Shown here piece by piece: positions 1 through 8,280 of a stretch of DNA of 20,458 bases. Position 1 is the stretch's first letter. Each line of letters opens with the position of its first letter. The DNA is from an uncultured Prevotellaceae bacterium (GTDB taxonomy: Bacteria > Bacteroidota > Bacteroidia > Bacteroidales > Bacteroidaceae): the NCBI GenBank assembly GCA_937898415.1, contig CALDLA010000160.1, positions 1 to 20,458 of the forward strand, written 5' to 3'. Both the position numbers and the translations under genes were made by a program. The notes under the pieces are model-generated. The model did not search any database. It was not told the DNA's origin and worked only from the letters and a program-made list of their open reading frames with translations.

Positions 1-34
1 CGCTCCTTTTTGAGCCTTTCTTTCAAGAAAAATA

Positions 35-122
35 ATGGTTAGAGCTAATAGGGGAGTTGGCTCGAGCCAGAAGGGGTTTTGGCTCGAGCTAAATAGGGTT
101 TTGGCTCGAGCCAATTATTTGG
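35..122. repeat. 22-bp tandem palindromic repeat, four units
   Basis: Units start at 35, 57, 79 and 101, exactly 22 bp apart. Units 2 to 4 carry the perfect palindrome GGCTCGAGCC or its one-base variant, preceded by TT. Unit 1 is a degenerate copy that still aligns base for base over most of its length. Between the palindromes lies an AAxAGGGGTT-like stretch. The 22-bp period is close to two helical turns. Function is unknown; possibilities are a protein-binding array or a slipped intergenic repeat. Confidence 0.8.
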
Positions 123-456
123 GGGCACTTTTCTGCTATTTCGCTTGTCTATCGATTCAGTATGACAACTGCATAACCGTCTACAGAATCAGCTAATGAA
201 GAGAAAAAGTGTATAGTGAAATGGTTCTTCGCAATTCAGTTGAAATCTCGTCGGAAATCTTGACAATATCACACCAAGTATATTTCCTTCATCGGCGCCG
301 TTTTAACTTTAGTCAGCCCTTCATACATTTTGAACCGCACTTCAGAACCTTTTGAAGAGCATCTATTTACCTGCTGAACAAGATGGCTGAGTTGATGAAG
401 TATAATTGTATAGAACTATACAAAGATGTAGTTCTTGAAGAAAAAATAGCCAATTC
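123..456. other. intergenic, no recognised feature
   Basis: I see no credible gene, RNA or terminator here. The stretch is AT-rich, with several short stop-laden frames. From about 363 rightwards a minus-strand frame looks mildly coding-like but lacks an ATG start. Confidence 0.5.
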
Positions 457-457
457 G

Positions 458-489
458 TTTGGCGGTTTGGCTTTTTTGTCGTATCTTTG
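458..489 (+). promoter_or_regulatory. Bacteroidetes-type promoter
   Basis: TTTG at 458-461 is followed, after exactly 20 bases, by TATCTTTG at 482-489. This matches the Bacteroidetes primary sigma factor consensus (TTTG, 19-21 bases, TAnnTTTG). Transcription would start near 496 and run through about 350 nt of leader into the gene at 849. Confidence 0.6.
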
Positions 490-495
490 TCCCCG

Positions 496-848
496 TCAAC
501 CTGTGTCGTTGTAAACGACAGGATGGGCAGCCTAACGTATTTGCAGATGCCGGTGGCGGTATCAATGAGCAGGGCGGGGGCTTCTTTCGTGGGAATAAAA
601 ATGAAGCGTTGTGCTTCTATCTTGTGATTCGAAACCTGAGAAATTTCTGAATACAAACAAGATGGAGTAACAATGGTTCACGCGTATAGGCGTGGACTTG
701 TTATGTCTGTATCTTTTTGTATAGGTTTTCTCAGGACCTCGAATCAGAGATGTGGAAGAATAGCAATTCCACGTTTCTGCGTATATGTACGTTTCTATAG
801 GGCAAATCAATAACGACAACAATATTTATTCACTTAAAACTAAAGATT
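496..848 (+). promoter_or_regulatory. long hairpin-rich 5' leader of the surface-protein operon
   Basis: Between the promoter and the start at 849 several hairpins can be drawn. 504-520 has a 7-bp stem TGTCGTT/AACGACA. 546-563 pairs GATGCCG with CGGTATC (one G-U). 676-697 pairs GTTCACGC with GCGTGGAC around a 6-nt loop. 750-774 pairs ATGTGGAA with TTCCACGT around a 9-nt loop. No intact reading frame crosses the segment. I infer a structured leader that could control expression; I do not recognise a named riboswitch class. Confidence 0.45.
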
Positions 849-3800
849 ATGAGAAAACTTAGAACTCTATTTACCTTATTGGTAATTTGTTTCTGTTCTG
901 TGCATAGTGCATGGGCAGACCGAGTGGCACCAGAGCTGCCTGCGGCTCAGACATTGGAAAGCGGAACCTCCTACTATCTTTACAATGTGATAGAAGGCAA
1001 GTTCCTCTGTCGTAGCACCACCAGTACAAGCTATCCTGCAATTGGTTCCTATGGTGACAAGGTTGTCATCACGGCAACAGACAATGTTGATGAATATACT
1101 ATTCAATGGGCAAGCAACAACTACTATTTCTATGCCGAGAATGCTAGTGTCTATTCTGGTTCAAGCAAAAATAGCAAGACTAGTATGTTTACCATCGTAG
1201 AGTCTGCACAAGGCTACACGATTCAACGTTCGCCATCGAACACCAATTACTATAAAGCTGACGAGTATATTGGTTTCAACGGGAACAACGGTGATCGCTT
1301 GAATCCCGCTTTGGCTGAGGGTAGCATTCATTGGCAACTAATGACGGTGGCTGATGCAGAATACTATTTTGCAAAGCACAAGCTATACACCTATTTGGAG
1401 GCTGCAGACAGCTATAACTTCTACGTCACACAGTATGATGCAGTTTATAACAATGCCGCTAGTACGACTGCTGAATTGGATCAGGCACAGAGCACACTAC
1501 AAAATGCCTTGGAACTCTCGGCAAACTATGTTTCACCTAGTTGGACTGACTATCCTATCCTATTCCAAAACAACAGCAACAATCTCTGGCAACTCTCCAG
1601 CAATTCCAATCGTTTGTATTGGAAGAAGCGCAGTACGGGTGTTGATGCGACTTCTACACTGATGGCAACTGTTAACGTGGATGAGGATGTGACGCTCATC
1701 TACAAGTGTTACACAGGTAACTCATATAGCAACTTCCGAGTTTATCTTGACGATGAACTGGTACAAACGATTAGTAATAACACATGCAACAGTGCCGACA
1801 AGGAACGTCGTTACTATGTAGAGATGGGTGCTGGAAAGCACGACATCAAGTGGGTGTGTCAATTCTTAGGTTCCAGTGCTAACAATAATAGTGATTACTA
1901 TAGTTACATCACTGAAATTGGCGTACAAAATACACCGACGATGACTCCCGCAACTACCACTGTAGAAGGCCAATTAGGTACTGAGATATTGAAACTGACC
2001 GATAATGTAGCAAATGTAAAGAAAATTATTTTGAACGGTGTTATTGGAGAACAAGATTGGACAACCATCGGTATGATGGTGAATGCCTTGAGTATTGATA
2101 TGTCAGGAGCTACAACAACTACAGGTATTCCGGCCAGTATGTTTACCCGAAGCAAGTTCCCGTTCCTTCATAACTTCAAATTGCCACAAGGGTTGACAGA
2201 TATTGGTAGTAGCGCATTTTATGAATCGGATATCGAGAATGAGATTTCCTTCCCCACAACCTTAAAAAGTATTGGTAGTTCAGCGTTCTACAACTCAAAA
2301 ATTAAGGCAGCACACATGCCAGAAGGCATGACTTCCGTGGGATCTAGTGCATTCGAAGAATGTTTTTATATGAAGAATGTCACTTGGCCGTCCACTGCCC
2401 CAATCATTCCTGGGGAATGTTTTTACAATTGTTATAATCTGCGTACTTTCACCATCCCAGAAGGGGTCACAGAAATAAAGAGTTATGCTTTTTGCAATTG
2501 CCTCCAGTTCAATGCACGCTTTCCTTCTACGATGAAAACAATACATTATTATGCCTTTGATAATTCCGGCATTGATCAATTGATACTTCCGGAAGGAGTC
2601 ACATGCTATGAGGCATTTAGAAATTGCCCAAATTTAGTCTATGCAGAATTCCCTACCACATATACGGTTCAAACTCGAGAACAGTCTGTGTATTCTCCTG
2701 TGATGGGCTGTAAAAAATTGAAAGATGTGTTTTTTAAAGCACCAGCAGTAGTGTCTCCTTATGAGAATTACTTTTTCAGTGGTTGTACTGCCGAAGATCT
2801 AACTATTCACGTTCCATCCTTCTTGGTATCAGCTTATAAGCTTGACCCATACTGGTATAACTATAATCCCGTAGGATTCAGTACCGCTGACATCACTGAC
2901 TGGTATTTTACAAACAAGATTAGTGTTGTTTTGCCAGCAGGTGACCGTTTTGAGGGTACACCTAATGTTACAATGCGGGGTGGTACATCATTTACCATCA
3001 ATGGAGACGATGCCATGACATTGAACAACTTCTTTACTAATGTTAATGGTAATGCTGCGGATGTTCGAGCACAGGTTATCAGTAATACCAACAACGTGAG
3101 TATCAGCGGTAAGTACACCTATTCATATTATACAGATGCCAAGAAATGGTATTTCCTTTGTTTGCCCTTTGACGTGAAAGTAAGCAACATGACAAGTCCT
3201 GGCTGTAGTCATGCAGTACGCTACTACGATGGTGCCACACGCGCTACTAATGGAACTGGAGGCAACTGGAAGAACTATGCACAGGATGATATTATTCCTG
3301 CCGGTACGGGTTTCATCTACCAGACCAGCGCCGATTGTTGGAGTAACTTCGTGGCCGAGGACAATGATACAAAGAACTATGTGTTCAGTAACAACGAGTT
3401 TGTAAAAGCACTTGCAGCAAACGCCTCAGACGTCAATGCCAACAAGGGTTGGAACTTAGTGGGCAATCCCTGGCTCTCCTATTATAACATCCATAAATTG
3501 AACTTCACGGCTCCTATCACTGTTTGGAGTATTAAAAACAACAGATATGATGCATACAGCATCATTGATGATGACTATGCCATCGAGCCGTCACAAGCTC
3601 TCTTTGTGCAGTGTCCTGATGAGATTAGCAGCATTTCGTTCCCAATCGACGGTCGGCAATTGACGAACGTCATTGAGAGCCAAAATGCGGCACGTTCCAT
3701 GCAGGCCAGCGACCGTAAACTGGTAGATGTAGAACTGAGCGATGGCGAGCAGACAGACAAGACTCGTTTCGTGCTGAATGCAAAAGCTTCGCTGGCTTAC

Positions 3801-4241
3801 GAGGTAAACTGCGACGCTACGAAGTTCATGTCGTTGGATGCTGGCGTTCCCCAGATTTACACCATTGAGGATGGCGTGATGCTGGCTATCAACGAGCGTC
3901 CCATAGGTGAAGGTGTTGTAGACTTAGGTATAAAAGTGGCAGCCAATGGACAGTACACTATCAGCGCTCCGCGCAACCAGTTTAACAGCATCATCCTCTA
4001 TGACAACGAGACCAGTATACAGACAAATCTCTCGGAAGGCAGCTACACCTTCAGCGCCAATGCCGGAACTCACAACAATCGCTTTATGCTCTATGCCGGC
4101 AGTTCGGTGATTACCAACATCAATGCCATGCATCAGAATGCTGCTGGCGAGGAGATCTACTACAACCTGAACGGCCAGCGTATTGGCCAGTTGCAAAAGG
4201 GTCTCTATGTTGTAAAGGGCAAGAAGGTCATCATTAAGTAA
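849..4241 (+). CDS. secreted BspA-like leucine-rich-repeat surface protein
   Basis: The 1130-residue protein begins with a signal peptide (about residues 1-24, cleavage after AWA). Residues about 38-180 form a 'YYLYNVIEGKFL' type domain seen near the N-terminus of Bacteroidales exported proteins, followed by a beta-rich stretch. Residues about 437-670 hold BspA/LRR_5-type leucine-rich repeats (recurring G-S-S-A-F-Y, 'LPEGVT', 'FPTTLKSI'). Around residue 765 a 'W-Y-F-L-C-L-P-F' motif marks a domain that recurs in two other proteins of this window. The C-terminus carries the tail Y-N-L-N-G-Q-R ... K-G-L-Y-V-V-K-G-K-K-V-I-I-K, resembling the end of type IX sorting domains; whether it directs type IX export is not shown. 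Likely cell-surface adhesion or binding. It is the first gene of a four-gene operon, 17 bp ahead of the next. The repeat region looks more AT-rich than the C-terminal part. Confidence 0.85.
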   Translation: MRKLRTLFTLLVICFCSVHSAWADRVAPELPAAQTLESGTSYYLYNVIEGKFLCRSTTSTSYPAIGSYGDKVVITATDNVDEYTIQWASNNYYFYAENASVYSGSSKNSKTSMFTIVESAQGYTIQRSPSNTNYYKADEYIGFNGNNGDRLNPALAEGSIHWQLMTVADAEYYFAKHKLYTYLEAADSYNFYVTQYDAVYNNAASTTAELDQAQSTLQNALELSANYVSPSWTDYPILFQNNSNNLWQLSSNSNRLYWKKRSTGVDATSTLMATVNVDEDVTLIYKCYTGNSYSNFRVYLDDELVQTISNNTCNSADKERRYYVEMGAGKHDIKWVCQFLGSSANNNSDYYSYITEIGVQNTPTMTPATTTVEGQLGTEILKLTDNVANVKKIILNGVIGEQDWTTIGMMVNALSIDMSGATTTTGIPASMFTRSKFPFLHNFKLPQGLTDIGSSAFYESDIENEISFPTTLKSIGSSAFYNSKIKAAHMPEGMTSVGSSAFEECFYMKNVTWPSTAPIIPGECFYNCYNLRTFTIPEGVTEIKSYAFCNCLQFNARFPSTMKTIHYYAFDNSGIDQLILPEGVTCYEAFRNCPNLVYAEFPTTYTVQTREQSVYSPVMGCKKLKDVFFKAPAVVSPYENYFFSGCTAEDLTIHVPSFLVSAYKLDPYWYNYNPVGFSTADITDWYFTNKISVVLPAGDRFEGTPNVTMRGGTSFTINGDDAMTLNNFFTNVNGNAADVRAQVISNTNNVSISGKYTYSYYTDAKKWYFLCLPFDVKVSNMTSPGCSHAVRYYDGATRATNGTGGNWKNYAQDDIIPAGTGFIYQTSADCWSNFVAEDNDTKNYVFSNNEFVKALAANASDVNANKGWNLVGNPWLSYYNIHKLNFTAPITVWSIKNNRYDAYSIIDDDYAIEPSQALFVQCPDEISSISFPIDGRQLTNVIESQNAARSMQASDRKLVDVELSDGEQTDKTRFVLNAKASLAYEVNCDATKFMSLDAGVPQIYTIEDGVMLAINERPIGEGVVDLGIKVAANGQYTISAPRNQFNSIILYDNETSIQTNLSEGSYTFSANAGTHNNRFMLYAGSSVITNINAMHQNAAGEEIYYNLNGQRIGQLQKGLYVVKGKKVIIK

Positions 4242-4258
4242 CAATAAAGAACGCGCGT

Positions 4259-5776
4259 ATGATACGTATAAGATATCTAACCCTGCTGATGCTGCTGATA
4301 GGCAGCATCAGTATGTGGGCACAAGAGCCGTTCGACCCCTCCGATCCGCCAGAACCAGGACAGCCGCCCATGAAGCTGCAGGTGAAGGTTGTTCCTGCTG
4401 AGGCTGGCTCCGTATCAGGAAGCGGACGCTACGTAGAGGGTGCGTCGGTAAACCTGACCGCCTACACAAATACAGGTTTCCGCTTTGTCAACTGGACTAA
4501 CAGTGCTGGTGAGATACTGAGCACAACCACGAGTTATGTATATACAAAGGGGGCGGGGCACGAAACGTTGACGGCCAATTATGTGTTTGACCCATCAAAC
4601 CCATCTGAGCCTGATGACCCTGTAAACATTATGTACTATCAGTTGCAGGTAAACGCTACCGAAGGTGGTTATGCTAGTGGCGGTGGCCGCTATTTGGCAG
4701 GACGGACTATTACGTTGAATGCCAATGCCAACTCGAATTTTGACTTTGTAGGGTGGTACGATGATGCTACTGGGGAAGAACTCAGCACTAATACATCGTT
4801 CAGTTATACCACCACGGCCAAACACCGCTCAATAACAGCTCATTTCCAGTTTAATCCTGACAGCCCAGGGGAGCCTAATGAACCTATTGTTAGTCGTACT
4901 GTGACAGCCACTGCCACCGAGGGTGGAAGTGTGAACTTCGGTTCGCAACGTGTGCTTATTGGTAACAGCATATCGTTTAGTGCTTATAAAAATAGCGGCT
5001 ACGACTTTGATGGCTGGTATTTGCATGGTGAGCTGTATACCAAGCTATCGAGTTTCTCGTACACTGTTACTGATGCCTATGGCCAGGACTTTGAGGCACG
5101 CTTCACATTCAATCCGAGTAATCCTAACGAGCCTAGCATGCCTACCACAACGCGCCACTCGTTCTACCTGATGAATAAGGTGACAAAACCTGGTGCCGTG
5201 GTGAAGTTCCCCGTCTATCTGTCGAGCGTTAGGATGCTAAGGGACATGACTTTCCAGCTGGAGTTTCCAGAAGAGCTAACTCCTGATTTTACACAAGTGG
5301 TGATGTCTGAAAAGGCTGTGGGCTACACTATCTCATTCAATCAGGTGGACTCGAAGAACTATACCTTCACGCTGACTGGTGGTGAGGTGCCTGCAGGCAA
5401 TGCCGCTCTTTTAGTGTTCACTATCAATGTGTCCGATGACATTATTACAGCTCTGGATTATCCCGTAAAGATTAACTTGGTAGAGGTGACAGAGACGGAC
5501 AATACGGTGACCACAGCCTCAACCCGCAATGGACGACTGAGCGTGTATAAGAATGGCGACTCTAATGGCGACGATGTGGTGAATGTCATTGATGTGACCA
5601 ACACCATCAGCTATATATTGGGTGAACCACCTTCGGAGTTTATCATGGAAGCGGCCGACACCAACGACAACGATGGTGTTAATGTTGTGGACGTAACAAA
5701 CATCATCGACATTATTCTGAATGGTAACGGCCAAGCACAAAGCCGCTCCGCAGAATGGTTGATAGACCCCCAGTAA
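4259..5776 (+). CDS. secreted InlB-repeat protein with cohesin-like and dockerin-like domains
   Basis: The 505-residue protein has a signal peptide ending near MWA-Q (about residue 21). Three repeats of about 80 residues follow (roughly 39-115, 125-200, 208-290). Each has the G-x-V/A...G...F-x-F-V/D-x-W pattern of Listeria-Bacteroides/InlB B repeats, and they are separated by acidic proline linkers such as DPSNPSEP. Residues about 299-430 look like a cohesin-type beta-sandwich (P-G-A-V-V-K-F-P-V-Y-L). Residues about 431-490 contain two dockerin-type calcium loops: D-S-N-G-D-D-V-V-N-V-I-D, then D-T-N-D-N-D-G-V-N-V-V-D. Unlike its two neighbours it lacks the KGxYxxxGKK tail and ends about 15 residues after the dockerin. 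Likely an exported surface or scaffold component. The cohesin call is weaker than the repeat and dockerin calls. Confidence 0.85.
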   Translation: MIRIRYLTLLMLLIGSISMWAQEPFDPSDPPEPGQPPMKLQVKVVPAEAGSVSGSGRYVEGASVNLTAYTNTGFRFVNWTNSAGEILSTTTSYVYTKGAGHETLTANYVFDPSNPSEPDDPVNIMYYQLQVNATEGGYASGGGRYLAGRTITLNANANSNFDFVGWYDDATGEELSTNTSFSYTTTAKHRSITAHFQFNPDSPGEPNEPIVSRTVTATATEGGSVNFGSQRVLIGNSISFSAYKNSGYDFDGWYLHGELYTKLSSFSYTVTDAYGQDFEARFTFNPSNPNEPSMPTTTRHSFYLMNKVTKPGAVVKFPVYLSSVRMLRDMTFQLEFPEELTPDFTQVVMSEKAVGYTISFNQVDSKNYTFTLTGGEVPAGNAALLVFTINVSDDIITALDYPVKINLVEVTETDNTVTTASTRNGRLSVYKNGDSNGDDVVNVIDVTNTISYILGEPPSEFIMEAADTNDNDGVNVVDVTNIIDIILNGNGQAQSRSAEWLIDPQ

Positions 5777-5805
5777 ATTCGAATTAGTAAATAAAGCAAG
5801 TAGAA

Positions 5806-7002
5806 ATGAATATCAGAAAAATTGTTATCATTCTGTCCCTGATTCTTGGTATGGGTTATGCCTATGCCGATGATGAGTTGACCGTAAGAGACGTGACTGT
5901 CGCCCGCAACGGCAAAGCAATACTAGCTATAGAGACCGCGTTTGAGAGCGATGTATTCTTTGGCTACCAGTTGGAAGTGGTGTTGCCTAAGGGACTTACC
6001 ATTACCCTGAACAGCGATGGCAAGCCGACGGCCGAATCGTACACAGCACTTGACATCGTGGGTAGTGTGCTTAGTAAAACAAGCGAATACACCACGTATC
6101 AGTTTGTTGCGACGAAGATGGGAAATCCCCGTATTCCTGCAGGCAACTACGTACTGCTTTCCATGCCCATTGAAAGCGATGGGACTTTGGAGGTGGGCAC
6201 AGTTTTGGAATGTAGTGTGACTAATATACTTTTCTCGGATGGAACCCAGACGGGAAAAACAATGAGCAATCGTGCTTTTACGGTCACCATAACCGACAAG
6301 ATGGTGCTCGACGAGAATTCGCCCGTCGTGCCTATGGCTACCGACGGCGTAGTTGATCTTCTGGTTAAACGCACTATCAAGGGTGGCGAATGGAGTACTA
6401 TCTGTCTGCCGTTCGATATGACAGAGGATGATTTGTATGACGCGTTTGGCAATGATGTTCAGTTGGCAGAGTTTGATACGTATGAGGTAAATGATGACGG
6501 TGGCATTGAAGTGAACTTCTATGAAACGGATATGTCAAAAGGCCTCTATGCTAACTGGCCTTATCTCATTATGACATCCGCCGATGTAACATCGTTTGAA
6601 GTTACGGCTGAAGTCAAACCTCACGAGGACGAAGCTATAGCTGAATACGAAACAGGAAAGGGCAAGAACAAAAGAACGGTTGGAACCTTCACAGGCACAC
6701 TGCATGCTGGGACGGTGATTCCCGCTGATAACCTGTTCTTGAACGGGAATAATTTCCACTATTCCGTGGGCAAGACGCGTTGCAAAGCGTTTCGTGCCTA
6801 TTTCTGGTTTGAGGACGTACTCTCAGATGTAGAAAATGCCTCGTCGCGTATTTCATTTTTTGTGGAGCACGATATGACAGGCATTAGTAAGATACAACAT
6901 GTGAACGAAACAAATAATGTTTTCGACCTTCAGGGACGCCATGTCGTAAAGCCAGCCAAGGGAATCTATGTGAAGGACGGTAAGAAGGTAATCATAAAAT
7001 AA
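5806..7002 (+). CDS. secreted cohesin-like protein with C-terminal sorting-like tail
   Basis: The 398-residue protein has a signal peptide ending near YAYA-D (residue 21). Residues about 25-170 resemble a cohesin-like beta-sandwich (V-F-F-G-Y-Q-L-E-V-V-L-P-K-G then alternating strands). Residues about 185-370 form the 'W-S-T-I-C-L-P-F-D' domain also found in the first gene and three times in the 2109-residue protein; its second half contains C-K-A-F-R-A-Y-F. The end, F-D-L-Q-G-R ... K-G-I-Y-V-K-D-G-K-K-V-I-I-K, is the tail seen in the first gene. It starts 29 bp after the previous stop. No catalytic motif is visible; a structural or binding role at the surface is inferred. Confidence 0.8.
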   Translation: MNIRKIVIILSLILGMGYAYADDELTVRDVTVARNGKAILAIETAFESDVFFGYQLEVVLPKGLTITLNSDGKPTAESYTALDIVGSVLSKTSEYTTYQFVATKMGNPRIPAGNYVLLSMPIESDGTLEVGTVLECSVTNILFSDGTQTGKTMSNRAFTVTITDKMVLDENSPVVPMATDGVVDLLVKRTIKGGEWSTICLPFDMTEDDLYDAFGNDVQLAEFDTYEVNDDGGIEVNFYETDMSKGLYANWPYLIMTSADVTSFEVTAEVKPHEDEAIAEYETGKGKNKRTVGTFTGTLHAGTVIPADNLFLNGNNFHYSVGKTRCKAFRAYFWFEDVLSDVENASSRISFFVEHDMTGISKIQHVNETNNVFDLQGRHVVKPAKGIYVKDGKKVIIK

Positions 7003-7007
7003 GGAGG
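7001..7007 (+). promoter_or_regulatory. strong Shine-Dalgarno site
   Basis: AAGGAGG overlaps the stop codon of the upstream gene and ends 10 bases before the ATG at 7018. It is the only full-strength Shine-Dalgarno site I see in the window; the other genes start without one, as is usual in this phylum. It suggests the small protein is made at a high level relative to its operon partners. Confidence 0.7.
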
Positions 7008-7017
7008 AACCGCCAAT

Positions 7018-7221
7018 ATGAAAAAGAACTATTTTGCTCCTGCAACAAAGGTTATCGTTATGAAACCTTACATCATGCAGGCAAACAGTAGCAGCGACGT
7101 TATTAAAGCGATTGGTGTCATCAACCCCATCAAGTATGGCGGCATTGATGAAGAGGGTGAACTTGACCCTGCATCGCGCAGATCCAAAGATTGGTGGGAT
7201 GATGACGAGGAAGATTGGTAA
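7018..7221 (+). CDS. small acidic protein, Y-x-x-P type
   Basis: The 67-residue product starts MKKNYFAPATKVIVM, has MQANSSS near residues 24-30, and ends in a Trp- and Asp/Glu-rich tail (DWWDDDEEDW). There is no signal peptide and no cysteine. It is the last gene of the operon, 15 bp after the previous stop. The product of 9854-10039 has the same plan: Y-x-x-P near the start, a hydrophobic Val/Met/Leu stretch, Q-A-S or Q-A-N, and an acidic end. Short proteins beginning M-K-K-x-Y-x-x-P are frequent in Bacteroidales and mostly unassigned. No maturation enzyme lies nearby, so a modified-peptide precursor is only a possibility. Confidence 0.75.
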   Translation: MKKNYFAPATKVIVMKPYIMQANSSSDVIKAIGVINPIKYGGIDEEGELDPASRRSKDWWDDDEEDW

Positions 7222-7243
7222 TTGACGGCCGATATAATAGCGG

Positions 7244-7273
7244 AGAGAGCGCTTCATGAGTGAGGCGCTCTCT
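7244..7273 (+). terminator. hairpin terminator of the four-gene operon
   Basis: A perfect 9-bp stem AGAGAGCGC / GCGCTCTCT encloses a 12-nt loop 22 bp after the last stop codon. There is no clear T-tract after it, so it could also act as a 3' stabiliser. Confidence 0.7.
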
Positions 7274-7331
7274 TCTGACTTGTTCCGTCAATCGTGTCTC
7301 GTAGTGACTAAGTGGAATCTTCTGCAATTGA

Positions 7332-7736
7332 TTATACGATTTTCAGGAACGCCTCAACCTGTGCCTTTAATTCGGCCCGTTGCTCTTCGCTTAAAATCAT
7401 GCGCCCTTCCGTCCAAGCCTCCATGTTGAGGACGATGCCTGTCTGTTGTTCCATCACGTCAGCCTTGATGAAGGTGAGCAGTTCCGTCAGCTTCTTGCGG
7501 CATTTGGCGGTGGCCATCTTGCCGCCGGCACCGCTCAGGGCTACCTTCTTGCCGTTGATGACGGTGGGCGTCTCATAGTCGCTGGCCACGAGGGGGCGCG
7601 ACAGCCAGTCGAACAGGTTCTTCACGTGGCCAGGATAGCTGAAGTTATATTCGGGCGTGAACACCCGAGTAGTCCAGACATGAGCAGACGGCCAAATGTT
7701 ATTGGGGTATTTTCGAATAAGACTCAGTTCGTACAC
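7332..7736 (-). pseudogene. truncated NADPH-dependent FMN reductase
   Basis: The minus-strand frame encodes the C-terminal two-thirds of an NADPH-dependent FMN-reductase/flavodoxin-like protein. It contains the hallmark T-P-E-Y-N-F-S-Y-P-G-H-V-K-N-L-F-D-W-L-S-R-P, then G-K-K-V-A-L-S-G-A-G-G-K and a helical C-terminus. The family is usually about 180 residues; here roughly 70 N-terminal residues, including the FMN-phosphate loop, are missing. The frame runs back through about 20 unrelated residues to a GTG codon at 7736, with no ATG. Homology begins near 7680. I read it as a 5'-truncated gene next to the repeat array. Confidence 0.75.
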
Positions 7737-7856
7737 AAAAAGAACCGCCGCGTTTGTGTGCGCCCAGTGGAATAAAAGAAAACAATAATAACGGCGCTCT
7801 TTGACATTTTGTGGGAGATTATCTCAAAAAAGCATGAAAAGATCATGATTCCGGCA

Positions 7857-8003
7857 GTTGTCACCTGACAGGAGCCACTTTTAAAAAAATTCCGCGAGTT
7901 GTCAGCTGACAGGACGCACTTTTTTTCTTCATTTCCTCGAGTTGTCACCTGACAGGAGCCACTTTTCAATCCGTTTGGCCGTTCTGTCGCCTGACAGGAG
8001 CCC
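7857..8003. repeat. palindromic repeat array, about 42-bp period, four units
   Basis: Four units contain a GTTGTCACCTGACAGGAGCC-like core followed by ACTTTT. The shared GACAGG starts at 7867, 7908, 7951 and 7993, giving spacings of 41, 43 and 42 bp, close to four helical turns. The core is palindromic (unit 2 is perfect: TGTCAGCTGACA). Sequence between cores is A/T-rich and not conserved. This is too degenerate and too closely spaced for CRISPR. A protein-binding array is possible. Confidence 0.8.
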
Positions 8004-8032
8004 GTTTCGAAAACTTTCGGCCCCGTTGCAAG

Positions 8033-8064
8033 CCTCCGCGATGCACAGGCGGAGGGCGTCCGCC
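8033..8064. other. two overlapping alternative hairpins
   Basis: CCTCCGC at 8033-8039 pairs perfectly with GCGGAGG at 8049-8055. The same right arm can instead pair as GGCGGA (8048-8053) with TCCGCC (8059-8064). The two stems exclude each other. Function is unknown; it lies just beyond the palindrome array. Confidence 0.4.
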
Positions 8065-8143
8065 GTCTAAAGGGTGTGACATGCTCATATCTCTCTCTAT
8101 TTTAACATGTAATTATCATGTAATGTTCCACGCACTCGGCTCT

Positions 8144-8217
8144 GCCGCTCTCCCCTCCCACCAAGGGGCTTCTCCGCCGCTCTCCCCTCCCTTCAAGGGG
8201 AGGGGCTGGGGGTGGGG
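8144..8217. repeat. C/G-rich intergenic repeat with inverted arms and four G-tracts
   Basis: GCCGCTCTCCCCTCCC occurs twice (8144-8159 and 8176-8191). The second copy forms a stem CCCCTCCC (8184-8191) with GGGAGGGG (8198-8205). From 8197 to 8217 four runs of at least four G are separated by 1, 2 and 1 bases, a compact G-quadruplex motif on the plus strand. CCCTCCC...GGGAGGGG elements of this type are common in Bacteroidetes intergenic DNA. Confidence 0.65.
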
Positions 8218-8280
8218 TCTGTTTCCCCGATGGTTCAGAGAACCGTCCCCTGGTCTACCTCGACAAGAGAAGGTGTGTTG

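Noticed and set aside
363..656. Minus-strand frame with coding-like text (e.g. I-F-I-P-T-K-E-A-P-A-L-L-I-D-T-A-T-G)
   Set aside because: It has no ATG (it opens with TTG), no ribosome site, and overlaps a consensus promoter and hairpins on the other strand. It could be a gene remnant, but evidence is too thin to list.
7332..7736. Complete FMN reductase starting at the GTG at 7736
   Set aside because: The first 20 or so residues do not resemble the family and the cofactor-binding N-terminus is missing, so it is treated as a truncated gene.
7857..8003. CRISPR array
   Set aside because: Units are degenerate palindromes with only about 16 bp between them, and no cas gene is present.
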